This document shows positions 1-7,003 of a stretch of DNA of 9,831 bases, piece by piece. The notes beneath the pieces were generated by a model. It saw only the letters and a program-made list of their open reading frames with translations, was not told the origin of the DNA and did not search any database. The stretch comes from a bacterium (lineage in GTDB: Bacteria > ARS69): contig JALGZO010000296.1 of assembly GCA_025774865.1 (NCBI GenBank), forward strand, positions 1 through 9,831. The letters run 5' to 3'. The position numbers and the translations under genes were made by a program. The stretch's first letter is position 1, and every line of letters begins with the position of its first letter.

Positions 1-1053
1 CCGGTCTTGCTCTCCAACTCCGGAGTGATCCCCACGAAGTCCGGCGTCTACGACTTCATGGGAGCAAACCTCCTCCCTGCGTTTCTGACGATCATGCTGC
101 TGGAGGTCGATCTGCTCGCGACCGTGCGCATCATGGGGAAGGGCATCTTCGTGATGTTGCTCGGGACGCTCGGAGTGGTCGTGGGGGCGCCGCTGGCGTT
201 CGCCCTCGTGAAGAGCGGTCTCGATCCGGGGGCCTGGAAGGGGTTCGGGGCGCTCGCGGGCAGCTGGATCGGCGGCACGGGAAACATGCTCGCCGTCGCG
301 CAGATGACCGAGCTCGACGACGACTCCATCCAGTACGGGTACGCAGTGATCGCCGACAACGCCGTCTACCTCGTGTGGCTGCCCATCATGCTCGGCTCCA
401 AGAACTTCGCGCACCGATTCAATCGCTTCACGCGCGTCTCCGCCGATCGGCTCGCGAAGATGGAGGCGGCCGCGCAGGAGCTCACGACCGACAAGGGACC
501 CATGGAGATGCGGCACCTCTTGTACCTCGCGTTTCTCGGATTCGGGGTGACGGCGGTCGCGGGATGGATCGCGCCTGTGATCCCCCCGCTGCCCCTGGGA
601 TCGGACCAGCCCCTCTTCACGGCCGGCACGTACAAGATCTTGATCGTGACGGTGCTCGGGATCGCCCTCTCGTTCACCCGGGCCAGTCGCATTCCCGGAT
701 CACACGCCGTCGCCATGGCCCTCGTGTACCTGTTCGTCGCTCGCATGGGAGCGAAAGCGGATCTCTCTTCGGTGAGTGGAGCGGTCTTCTGGTTCCTGCT
801 CGGAGCCTACGTGTGGATCTTCATCCACGGGATCTTCCTCGTGACGGCGGCGCGCTTCTTCCGCGTGGATGTGCACACGGCGGCGATCGCCTCGGCCGCG
901 AACATCGGAGGAGCGGCATCGGCTCCGATCGTCGCGGCGTACCACCGGCCGGCGCTCGTCCCGGTATCGATTCTCATGGCGATGGTCGGCTACGCCGTCG
1001 GCAACCCAGCCGGCTTCCTCGCCGCGACGCTCTGCCGACTCCTTTCCGGATGA
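1..1053 (+). CDS. DUF819-family integral membrane protein (5' end outside window)
   Basis: This is the C-terminal 350 residues of a polytopic inner-membrane protein of the DUF819 type (Bacillus subtilis YjcL is an example). The family is predicted to be a transporter or permease; its substrate is not established. Hydrophobic helices alternate with short loops across the whole length. The family-like glycine-rich segments are GSWIGGTGNM at visible residues about 87-96 and SAANIGGAASAP at about 298-309, followed by AAYHRPALVPV. A hydrophilic cytoplasmic-type loop lies at about 135-172. The frame is open back to base 1 (Pro-Val before the TTG at base 7), so that TTG is internal and roughly the first 40-60 residues are probably missing. 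The TGA stop overlaps the ATG of the next gene (ATGA), which implies one transcript and coupled translation. The family call is from remembered motifs; the transport role is inferred. Confidence 0.88.
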   Translation, partial: PVLLSNSGVIPTKSGVYDFMGANLLPAFLTIMLLEVDLLATVRIMGKGIFVMLLGTLGVVVGAPLAFALVKSGLDPGAWKGFGALAGSWIGGTGNMLAVAQMTELDDDSIQYGYAVIADNAVYLVWLPIMLGSKNFAHRFNRFTRVSADRLAKMEAAAQELTTDKGPMEMRHLLYLAFLGFGVTAVAGWIAPVIPPLPLGSDQPLFTAGTYKILIVTVLGIALSFTRASRIPGSHAVAMALVYLFVARMGAKADLSSVSGAVFWFLLGAYVWIFIHGIFLVTAARFFRVDVHTAAIASAANIGGAASAPIVAAYHRPALVPVSILMAMVGYAVGNPAGFLAATLCRLLSG

Positions 1054-3284
1054 GACACCTCGTCATCTTCGGCGGATTCCTGGCGATCTCCGTCGCGGTC
1101 TTCGCCCCCGTGTTGTTCCAGGGAGGGCTCCTCGCGCCCGGGGACGGTGTCTCGCAGTTCGTTCCCTGGTACTACGCGTCGGAGCGCATCTGGGACCCCT
1201 ACGTCTTCTCGGGCTACCCGGCGATGGCCGACCCCCAGAGGATGACGTGGTATCCGCCCGCAATACTCCTGTCGAGAATCCCGGGCTCCTGGAACGTGTT
1301 CGTGCTCATCGGCTACACGCTGGCCGGTTTCTTCATGGCTCTCTACGTGCGCGCACTCACTCGATCGCACACCGCCGCGGCCCTCGCCGGGGTCGCGTAC
1401 GCCTTGAGCACGTTGATGATCGTGCACGTGCGTCATCCGAACATGGTGCACACGGCTGCGTGGTGGCCCGCCGCTCTGTTGTGTCTCGAACACCTCCGGA
1501 CTCGAGTGTCGACCCGGAACGTCACGCTCACCGCCCTCGTCGTCGCGCTCGGGATCCTCTCCGGCTACCCGGCGTTCTTCGTCTACGCGGCGCTCGTCAC
1601 GGTCGCGTACGTGATCGTGCGCCGACCGGCCGAGAACGCCACGCGGTGGGGGATCGTCGTCGTGGGGGCGGCGGCCCTGGGTGCCGCACTGGCGGCGGTG
1701 CTGATCCTGCCTCTTGCGGAGTTCTTCCCCCATACGCACCGCGCGGAGCTCGACCCGCGAGACTTCTTCGGCCGGGCGGTCGATCCTCGCGAGATACCGA
1801 GGCTCGTTTTCCCGTTTCTGTACGGATCCCTGACGAAACCGGGAGCGGGCGAGCCCGCCTGGGCGACGATCGGCTACGTCGGTCTGGCCCCGCTGCTCGC
1901 GGCGGTCGTCGCCGTCGTTCGTCGATTCCGTCACGACGCTCGCGTCCGTTTCTTCACGATCGTCGCGGCCGCTTCGCTCTTGCTCTCGCTGGGCGACGCG
2001 ACCGTTCTCGGACGAGCCGCCTTTCACATCCCGATCCTCAATCTGTTTCGGGCTCCGGGGCGCCACCTCTTCGAGTTCACGTTTTCGGTGAGCGTGCTCG
2101 CGGGGCTCGGGGTCGCCGCCGTGTCGCGCGGCGCCCTCGGCCGGCGGCGGAGCGTTCTCCTCGCCGCGGGAAGCGCGGGGGCGCTCGCTCTCTCGCTCGG
2201 GTTGGCCTGGGCCTTTCACCCGGAACGCGCGAGCCACCGGCTCGCCGAGCTCGTCGCGACCCCCGCCGTGGGCCTCTCCGTGGTTCACTGGGTCCTGACC
2301 ACGGGCGCCGTGCTCGTGTGGCTGACGCGCCCCCGGCCCGGTGGAGTTCTCATCGTCGCCGCTCTCATCCTCGACCTCGGAACCTGCGCGGTTCGAGATC
2401 GCTGGCGCCGCCACCCTCCGACTCGGGAGACCCTCGCCGCGCCGGACACCGCGCTGAGGTACGGGGAAATCCTCCGCCGCACCGGTCAACGCCTGACACC
2501 GTTTCACGGCCCGACCGGGAGCCCCGCGTCCCTACCGCCGAACCGTTCGGCGCTCTGGCGCGTGCCGAGCACGGGCGGGTACAACCCTCTGCGGTTGACG
2601 AGGCCGGTCGAGCTCGCTGATCTGGGAAACCGCGCCCGAATGACGCGGGCGAGATTCATCGACCGTCCTCGCTCGCTGGACCTTCTCGCGGTGCGTTACC
2701 TGTCGATCGAGGAGCGCACTCGGGCGCCGATTCGCGCGATCGAGGAATCCGGCGAGTGGACCCGCGTGGAGACCGTCGGCGACGTGCACTTCTTCGAACG
2801 GACCGCTCCCCTGCCCCGCGCGTGGATCGTGCCGGCGACGAGGACGATGGACACGGAGAGTCTCCACGAGACGGTCATCTCGGGGCGGCTTCCCGACGGG
2901 ACGCCGTTCGACCCCCGGACGCTGGCGCTCGTCGAGAGGGACGTGCCGCTCGTGGCCGCCGACGTCGCCGGAGAAGCGTCGGCCTCGATCACCCGGAACG
3001 ACGCCCGACGGGTCGACGTGCGGACGCGGAGCCCCGACCCGGCGTTCCTCGTTCTATCGAACGTGCATTACCCGGGCTGGCGCGCATCCCGCGACGGGGC
3101 TGCCGTACCTCTCTACCGGTGCGACTACGCGATCATGGGAGTGCGCATCCCCGCGGGCGAGCACACGACGTCGTTCAGCTTCCGTCCCGCGTCGCTCTAC
3201 GCCGGCGCGGCGATCAGCCTGCTGACCATCGTCGGGCTCCTGATCGCGAACGCCTTTCAGAATCGACGGTCGCGGGCGCCGTGA
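1050..3284 (+). CDS. YfhO-family polytopic membrane protein (GT-C-like)
   Basis: A 744-residue membrane protein of the bacterial YfhO family, whose fold resembles GT-C glycosyltransferases that use lipid-linked sugars outside the membrane. About a dozen hydrophobic segments occupy residues 1-450. An acidic motif in the first loop, PGDGVSQFVPWYY (30-42), is the usual place for the GT-C catalytic Asp, here D32. WDPYVFSGYP (48-57) and FRAPGRH (333-339) follow. The soluble C-terminal half has GGYNPLRL (509-516), LLAVRYLSI (545-553), LPRAW (588-592) and the characteristic end motif YPGWRASRDG (674-683) with PAGEH (701-705), then a last membrane helix at about 715-735. The ATG at 1050 overlaps the preceding stop (ATGA) and has no clear Shine-Dalgarno, which fits reinitiation. 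The frame is open further upstream but only as a shadow of the previous gene. The stop lies 6 bases from the convergent kinase gene. The sugar donor and acceptor are unknown. Confidence 0.87.
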   Translation: MRHLVIFGGFLAISVAVFAPVLFQGGLLAPGDGVSQFVPWYYASERIWDPYVFSGYPAMADPQRMTWYPPAILLSRIPGSWNVFVLIGYTLAGFFMALYVRALTRSHTAAALAGVAYALSTLMIVHVRHPNMVHTAAWWPAALLCLEHLRTRVSTRNVTLTALVVALGILSGYPAFFVYAALVTVAYVIVRRPAENATRWGIVVVGAAALGAALAAVLILPLAEFFPHTHRAELDPRDFFGRAVDPREIPRLVFPFLYGSLTKPGAGEPAWATIGYVGLAPLLAAVVAVVRRFRHDARVRFFTIVAAASLLLSLGDATVLGRAAFHIPILNLFRAPGRHLFEFTFSVSVLAGLGVAAVSRGALGRRRSVLLAAGSAGALALSLGLAWAFHPERASHRLAELVATPAVGLSVVHWVLTTGAVLVWLTRPRPGGVLIVAALILDLGTCAVRDRWRRHPPTRETLAAPDTALRYGEILRRTGQRLTPFHGPTGSPASLPPNRSALWRVPSTGGYNPLRLTRPVELADLGNRARMTRARFIDRPRSLDLLAVRYLSIEERTRAPIRAIEESGEWTRVETVGDVHFFERTAPLPRAWIVPATRTMDTESLHETVISGRLPDGTPFDPRTLALVERDVPLVAADVAGEASASITRNDARRVDVRTRSPDPAFLVLSNVHYPGWRASRDGAAVPLYRCDYAIMGVRIPAGEHTTSFSFRPASLYAGAAISLLTIVGLLIANAFQNRRSRAP

Positions 3285-3290
3285 GCCTCT

Positions 3291-5060
3291 TCATGATGTG
3301 ACCTTTTCCGCTTGAGGCTTTCTCTCCGGCGTGACGTGCAGCTTCTCGGGGAGACGCACCACGAAGGTCGCCCCGCCGCCCGGCGTGCTCTCCACATCGA
3401 GCCGCGCTCCGTGGTCCTCGACGATCTTCCGAGCGATCGCGAGGCCAAGCCCGCTCCCCCCCTCTTTGCTCCCCGTCACGAAGGGGTCGAAGAGGCGATC
3501 GCCGAGCTCCGGCGGGATTCCCGGCCCCTCGTCCGCAACCTCGATCCGGATGTCGCTTTCCTCCCAGCGCGACCATCGGAAGGTGATCGTGTCACCAACG
3601 CTGGAAACCTCGCGGGCGTTGTTCACGATGTTGTCGATCACTCTCCGCATGCGCTCGGGGTCGAACATGACCTGCATTCCGCGCGGGCCCTGCAGGGCGA
3701 GCTTCACGCCGGCCCGCCGGAGCGGCTCCGCGTGACTGGCGGCGATCTCCTCCAACCAGGTCGCGAGGTCGATCGTCTCGACGTCGAGCACCGAGTGCCC
3801 TTTCGCATACTCGAGGACGTCGCGCGCGAGCGCCGTCATTCGGTCGACCTGCCGGTTGATCACTCGGCACTGCTTCGCGAGCTTCTCGTTCTCCGGATCG
3901 CGGCTTTCGATGCGGTCGGCGGTCCCCCGCACGATGGCCACGGGATTCTTGAAGTCGTGAACGATCCCGGTTGCGATGCGGCCGAGGGCGGCGAGCCTCT
4001 CCACGTCGAGCTTGTCGCGCTGAGCCTTCTCCAGCTCGCGACGATTCTGCTCGAGGCGTGAGCGCATTTCCTCCACCTTTCCGGCGAGGTGCCCGAGCTC
4101 GTCGTCGGATCGCGATCGAATCGTGAATCCCAGGTCGCCCTGCCCGATCCTCTCCGCGTAATGCACGAGCTGCTGAACCTGCCGGCTCACGCGCGCCCTC
4201 GTGAAGAGCCACACGACGAGAACCGCGACGATGCTGCCGGCGACGGCGAGGACCAGGAGGAGCACCCGCACGCGGTTCATGACCGGCGCGATCGGTTCGT
4301 CGATGGACGCCAGGAAGATCACGGACATGCCCGACACCGGGTCTTCGACGCGGGACGCGAGGAACGTCGTGTCTTCGACTTCGACCCGGGTGACGCGACC
4401 GGCCTCGAGCTCGATCGCGGAAGAGCCGGCTTCGACGCCCTCGGGCGAGCTTCCCGAGACGACTCGGCCTCCGAGTCCGAGCACGACGTCGAAGCCGGTG
4501 AGGCGCTTCAGATCCTCGCCGTACGCGGCGGCGAGGCTTCTTCCGGAAACGACCGTGCCGAGGACCCGGCCATTGTTCGCGGTGACCTTCGCCTGGACGA
4601 GCTCGTAGATCTGACCGTTCCACTCGACGTTCTCGACTTCGGTCGCGTCGATGGCCTCGCGCGCCCGTTCGATCGCGATGGCCTCGAGCTCCGCCGGCAA
4701 CCCTTCCGTCGAGAACAGATGCGCGTCGTCGGCGGCCCATATGACGATGAAACCCGAATCCACGAGCGAGCCGTGGGTCGGGACCTCGGCTTCCACGGTC
4801 GCGGGGTCTCCGGTCTCCAGCGCCGCCAGGAGCCGGGGTGACGTCAGCGCCGTCTCGAGCTGGCTCACCCGAGCGAGGTGATTCACTCGCGTGTACTGGC
4901 GAAGGACATCCTCGGCCTGGACGAGGCGCTGTCGGAAGAGATCCTCGAGACCGGTCCGCGTTACGTGATTGGTGATCAGAAAAGACCCAGCCGACACGAT
5001 GGCCGTGAGACCGACGCTGAAGAGAGTGTACTGACGGACAAGAGAGCGGTGGATGGTCAC
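3291..5060 (-). CDS. Membrane sensor histidine kinase (Cache-like sensor, HAMP, HisKA, HATPase)
   Basis: A 589-residue two-component sensor kinase. The first membrane helix is at about residues 12-31. An extracytoplasmic sensor domain of roughly 230 residues follows (about 32-262); its pattern (GFIVIWAADDAHLFSTEG, then GRVLGTVVSGRSL, then TGFDVVLGLGGRVV) resembles double-Cache sensors. The second helix is at about 264-286, the HAMP linker at about 287-340 and a charged coiled coil at about 335-357. The phosphoacceptor His is H368 in GIVHDFKNP. The ATP-binding domain has the N box DNIVNNARE (476-484), G1 DEGPGIP (510-516), F box LFDPFVTG (523-530) and G2 GSGLGLAIA (535-543). All catalytic boxes look intact. 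The start is GTG at 5060, which shares GTGA with the stop of the small upstream ORF and has GAGGT 3 bases before it. No response regulator lies in the window, so the partner must be elsewhere. The ligand is unknown. Confidence 0.95.
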   Translation of the reverse strand: MTIHRSLVRQYTLFSVGLTAIVSAGSFLITNHVTRTGLEDLFRQRLVQAEDVLRQYTRVNHLARVSQLETALTSPRLLAALETGDPATVEAEVPTHGSLVDSGFIVIWAADDAHLFSTEGLPAELEAIAIERAREAIDATEVENVEWNGQIYELVQAKVTANNGRVLGTVVSGRSLAAAYGEDLKRLTGFDVVLGLGGRVVSGSSPEGVEAGSSAIELEAGRVTRVEVEDTTFLASRVEDPVSGMSVIFLASIDEPIAPVMNRVRVLLLVLAVAGSIVAVLVVWLFTRARVSRQVQQLVHYAERIGQGDLGFTIRSRSDDELGHLAGKVEEMRSRLEQNRRELEKAQRDKLDVERLAALGRIATGIVHDFKNPVAIVRGTADRIESRDPENEKLAKQCRVINRQVDRMTALARDVLEYAKGHSVLDVETIDLATWLEEIAASHAEPLRRAGVKLALQGPRGMQVMFDPERMRRVIDNIVNNAREVSSVGDTITFRWSRWEESDIRIEVADEGPGIPPELGDRLFDPFVTGSKEGGSGLGLAIARKIVEDHGARLDVESTPGGGATFVVRLPEKLHVTPERKPQAEKVTS

Positions 5061-5200
5061 GGGACCTCGACCTGGAGAGGCTCTTCGACCGGCCCCGCCG
5101 CGGGACGATTCACGATCCCGACGACCGGTGACGCCGTCGCGTCGCCAGCGATCCGGAATCCGGCCGAGAGCAGCGATCCGGTTTTCGCGAGAATTCGCAT
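5057..5200 (-). CDS. Small ORF (47 aa), translationally coupled to the histidine kinase
   Basis: A 47-residue ORF starting MRILAKTGSLL and ending EEPLQVEVP, immediately before the kinase. Two things support it. A strong Shine-Dalgarno, GGGAGG, lies 5 bases before the ATG, and the TGA stop overlaps the kinase GTG (GTGA), as expected for coupled translation. The middle is Gly/Ala/Val-rich and not hydrophobic enough to be a clear membrane helix. There is no convincing signal peptide, no Cys, and I recognise no family. The frame stays open upstream to about 5326, but that extension lacks a comparable ribosome site. It could be a functional small protein, or a leader ORF whose translation sets kinase expression: codons 3-6 form one arm of an 11-bp inverted repeat. 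Function unknown. Confidence 0.45.
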   Translation of the reverse strand: MRILAKTGSLLSAGFRIAGDATASPVVGIVNRPAAGPVEEPLQVEVP

Positions 5201-5284
5201 GGAGACCTCCCGCCGTTTGTATCGGGGAGCTTCCGCACCGGGTTGACGCTCGCGTGCCGTTGCCGAAACTCGGTTCTCGCGAAA
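5183..5284. repeat. 11-bp inverted repeat, arms 5183-5193 and 5274-5284
   Basis: TTTCGCGAGAA at 5183-5193 is the exact reverse complement of TTCTCGCGAAA at 5274-5284, with 80 bases between the arms. Beyond a single extra A at 5182, the arms also share the flanking bases CCG. Each arm contains the self-complementary core TCGCGA. One arm covers codons 3-6 of the small ORF; the other lies upstream of its ribosome site. It could be a pair of sites for a dimeric repressor, with DNA looping, or a long-range RNA stem in the leftward mRNA leader. The match is direct observation; the role is inferred. Confidence 0.45.
5206..5211 (-). promoter_or_regulatory. Shine-Dalgarno of the 47-aa ORF
   Basis: GGGAGG on the minus strand with a 5-base spacer (TCTCC) to the ATG at 5200. 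It is among the strongest ribosome-site matches in the window and is the main reason for calling the small ORF. It would lie in the loop if the 11-bp repeat arms at 5183-5193 and 5274-5284 paired in the leftward transcript. Confidence 0.55.
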
Positions 5285-5301
5285 CCGTCGTGGTTTTGGC
5301 A

Positions 5302-5315
5302 GATTCCGGGGAATC
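5302..5315. promoter_or_regulatory. Palindromic operator-like site GATTCC-GG-GGAATC
   Basis: Two perfect 6-base half-sites (GATTCC and GGAATC) are separated by 2 bases, between the divergent genes and 29 bases before the glycosyltransferase start codon. The size and symmetry suit a dimeric regulator. The loop is too short for an RNA hairpin terminator and no T-run follows. The regulator is not identified; the sensor kinase's unknown response regulator is one candidate by position only. Confidence 0.35.
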
Positions 5316-5335
5316 CTTGCCGTCACTCGCAGACC

Positions 5336-5340
5336 GAGGA
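5336..5340 (+). promoter_or_regulatory. Shine-Dalgarno deciding the glycosyltransferase start
   Basis: GAGGA lies 4 bases before the GTG at 5345. The reading frame is open upstream to a TTG at 5243, but the extra 34 residues are Cys/Arg/Trp-rich and unlike the family N-terminus. This site therefore fixes the start at 5345. Confidence 0.6.
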
Positions 5341-5344
5341 ATCA

Positions 5345-6760
5345 GTGAAGCGGCTTCTCCCCTGGACAGTTCTGCTGGTCGCGCTCGGCCTGCGGGCGTG
5401 GCGGCTCGACTTCGAGAGCCTCTGGTTCGACGAGGTCGCGAGCATCCGCGAAGCGGACCTGCCGATTCGCGAAATCCTCGGCCGCTTCTACTGGCCGCCG
5501 GTCTACTCGCTGATCATGAAACCGCTGGCGGGCTCGGCCGCGAGCGAGGTCTGGCTTCGGCTGCCGGCCGCGCTCCTCGGGGCGATCACCGTCTTCGCTT
5601 TCCATCGCTCGGTCTCGCGTGAGACTCCCGAGTGGATCGCGGCGGGCACCGCACTCCTGTTGGCGACATCGGCGTTCCACGTGGAGCTCAGCCAGCAGGT
5701 GCGGCACTACACACTCGGGATCTTCGCGCTCTGGCTATGCCACCTGGCGTACCGCCGGCTGCTCGCGAGCCGCGACTCTTCCTGGCGGCGCGGCCTTCTC
5801 TGGGCCGGGAGCGCCGCCTTCGCCTACTTGTCGATCTTCCTGGCGCTGCCGCTTCTCGCCGTCCAGGTCGCGTACGGTTTCGTGCGGCTGCGCGGAACGC
5901 CGCGGCGCCGGTTCGGGGCCGTGGTGGCCGTCCTCGGCGTGGCCCTGTCGCCGTGGTTGATCGGGTCGCTCGCGCAGGCCGACCGCGTGCCCAACCAGCT
6001 CCGCTACGCCGGAGGCCACCTCGAAGGACTGGCGGACGCGCTCACGAAGACGTACTTCGGGTACCTGCCGGTACCGGAGTGGGCAGCCGCGGCGGGTCTT
6101 CTGGCCCTCGGCGCCGTGCTGTTCGGCGGGCTGCTGCGGGAGCGTGTGCACTTCCCGGCGGTCCCGTTCTTCTCGTACTTCGGTCTCCTGTTCGGTCTCG
6201 CGCTCCTGACGGCGATCGTCTCCGATCCCTATCCGCGCTACTTCACGCTGACACTACCGTTCTTCTTCGCGTTGCTCGCGCGAAGCTTGATGAACTTTCC
6301 GCCGCGCTTCGCGGCCGCGATCCTTGCGGTGCTCCTCGCGATCTCGGTCGCGGAGACGACGAATCAGCTGCGGGGGCGCCAGCATCCCGACTGGCGGTCG
6401 GTCGCCGCGCGGCTCGCCGAGCCCGACTTTCCCGTCTGCACGCTCGTGTTCGGGATGCCGAACATGGAGCGTAGCGTCCTCTACTACCTCGAGCGCGATC
6501 ATCCCGAGGTCGACGTGAGCGTTCACGCCCTCGAGGGTGGTTACACGCTGGACGAAGCGGGCGCGCGAAAGATCGAGCGGGAGATCAACGACATCGCCGC
6601 TGAGCGCGACTGCCTGGTTTACGTGCAGGGCTTCGAGTGGTTCTCCGACCCGCAGCGGATGGTTCTCCAGTACCTGATGTTCCGCTACCCCTGGTCGGTG
6701 GAGGTCTCGGAGTTTCCCGCCGCCGCCGCGTTCCGGCTGACGAATCCGGCCGAAGACTGA
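5345..6760 (+). CDS. GT39/PMT_2-like membrane glycosyltransferase
   Basis: A 471-residue polytopic membrane protein of the GT-C superfamily (ArnT / protein-mannosyltransferase-like, PMT_2 type). These enzymes transfer a sugar from a polyprenyl-phosphate carrier to lipid, protein or glycan on the outer side of the inner membrane. After the first helix (about 5-18) comes SLWFDEVASI (25-34), with the catalytic-type acidic pair D29-E30. PPVYS (51-55), LRLPAALLG (71-79) and QQVRHYTLGIFAL (117-129) are usual for the family. About ten further hydrophobic segments run to about 335, with YPRYFTLTLP (296-305) in the loop before the last helices. HPDWRSVAARL (347-357) opens a soluble tail of about 125 residues. 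The start is GTG at 5345 with GAGGA before it. The gene is divergent from the kinase unit and, with the YfhO-like gene, is one of two GT-C proteins in the window. Donor and acceptor cannot be read from sequence. Confidence 0.87.
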   Translation: MKRLLPWTVLLVALGLRAWRLDFESLWFDEVASIREADLPIREILGRFYWPPVYSLIMKPLAGSAASEVWLRLPAALLGAITVFAFHRSVSRETPEWIAAGTALLLATSAFHVELSQQVRHYTLGIFALWLCHLAYRRLLASRDSSWRRGLLWAGSAAFAYLSIFLALPLLAVQVAYGFVRLRGTPRRRFGAVVAVLGVALSPWLIGSLAQADRVPNQLRYAGGHLEGLADALTKTYFGYLPVPEWAAAAGLLALGAVLFGGLLRERVHFPAVPFFSYFGLLFGLALLTAIVSDPYPRYFTLTLPFFFALLARSLMNFPPRFAAAILAVLLAISVAETTNQLRGRQHPDWRSVAARLAEPDFPVCTLVFGMPNMERSVLYYLERDHPEVDVSVHALEGGYTLDEAGARKIEREINDIAAERDCLVYVQGFEWFSDPQRMVLQYLMFRYPWSVEVSEFPAAAAFRLTNPAED

Positions 6761-6930
6761 TGCTGCGAGGCGTGGGGTCCGCTGACCGCCGGCCGCTCGA
6801 TTCTACTGCCGAAGGTCGCCGCCCCGCACAGGAGAATCAGCAGAGCGGCGAGGGCAAGCCAGACGCCGATCTCGGCCACGGTGGTATGGCGCTGGAAAAA
6901 GCCATTGGCAGGTCGACGCACGGAACGCAT
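6685..6930 (-). CDS. Possible small single-span membrane protein (81 aa)
   Basis: An 81-residue ORF: a basic N-terminus (MRSVRRPANGFFQRH), one strong hydrophobic helix at about residues 20-40 (EIGVWLALAALLILLCGAATF), then a polar Ser/Ala/Gln-rich tail of about 40 residues. GGGAGG lies 5 bases before the ATG. It begins 73 bases past the stop of the exported-protein gene on the same strand and could be the last gene of that operon. Its final 76 bases are antisense to the end of the glycosyltransferase gene, so the tail may be constrained or non-coding in origin. The segment TTVAEIGVWLALAAL loosely recalls the TAIEYGLIAAL region of Flp-type pilins, but the usual preceding Gly is absent, so I do not call it one. 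A chance ORF is still possible. Confidence 0.42.
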   Translation of the reverse strand: MRSVRRPANGFFQRHTTVAEIGVWLALAALLILLCGAATFGSRIERPAVSGPHASQHQSSAGFVSRNAAAAGNSETSTDQG

Positions 6931-6935
6931 GGCGC

Positions 6936-6941
6936 CCTCCC
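6936..6941 (-). promoter_or_regulatory. Shine-Dalgarno of the 81-aa ORF
   Basis: GGGAGG on the minus strand, followed by the 5-base spacer GCGCC and the ATG at 6930. It uses the same core and spacing as the site before the 47-aa ORF and is the main evidence that the 81-aa ORF is translated. Confidence 0.45.
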
Positions 6942-7003
6942 GGTCTCCCCCATGATATCCCGCCGCGGCCCCGCCGAACCAGCCGCCTCCCCAGCGGCCC
7001 TGA

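Larger units (their letters stand above)
5201..5344. promoter_or_regulatory. Divergent intergenic control region (kinase unit / glycosyltransferase)
   Basis: 144 bases separate the leftward small-ORF/kinase unit from the rightward glycosyltransferase gene, so promoters for both should lie here. It is less GC-rich than the coding sequence around it, with runs such as TGGTTTTGG. A possible rightward -35, TTGACG, lies at 5243-5248, but the bases 16-17 further on (GAAACT) are a poor -10. No clear sigma-70 promoter is visible in the leftward direction. The region contains the palindrome at 5302-5315 and one arm of the inverted repeat. That promoters are here is inferred from gene orientation. Confidence 0.5.

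Noticed and set aside
869-2620. Long plus-strand ORF in another frame across the DUF819/YfhO genes (and a minus-strand one at 990-2507)
   Set aside because: Arg/Pro/Gly/Asp-rich composition without domains, typical of shadow frames in GC-rich DNA; the real frames have recognisable membrane families.
3284-3319. Possible terminator: AGCCTC at 3284-3289 and GAGGCT at 3314-3319 followed by TTCTCTCC
   Set aside because: A 6-bp stem with a 24-base loop and an interrupted T-run is too weak for an intrinsic terminator.
3592-4740. Minus-strand ORF of about 382 codons in an alternative frame within the kinase gene (and a plus-strand ORF at 4089-4841)
   Set aside because: Extremely Arg-rich and lies wholly inside the kinase frame, which has all histidine-kinase motifs.
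5243-5270. Sigma-70-like promoter TTGACG followed by GAAACT
   Set aside because: The -35 match is good but the -10 matches only 3 of 6 bases, so it is mentioned in the control-region entry rather than called.
5243-5344. N-terminal extension of the glycosyltransferase from a TTG at 5243
   Set aside because: The added residues are unlike the family N-terminus, and the GTG at 5345 has its own ribosome site.
6955-7003. GC-rich hairpin candidates between the exported-protein gene and the 81-aa ORF (GCCGC/GCGGC)
   Set aside because: Only about 5 bp of stem, no T-run on either strand, and such matches are expected in very GC-rich sequence.
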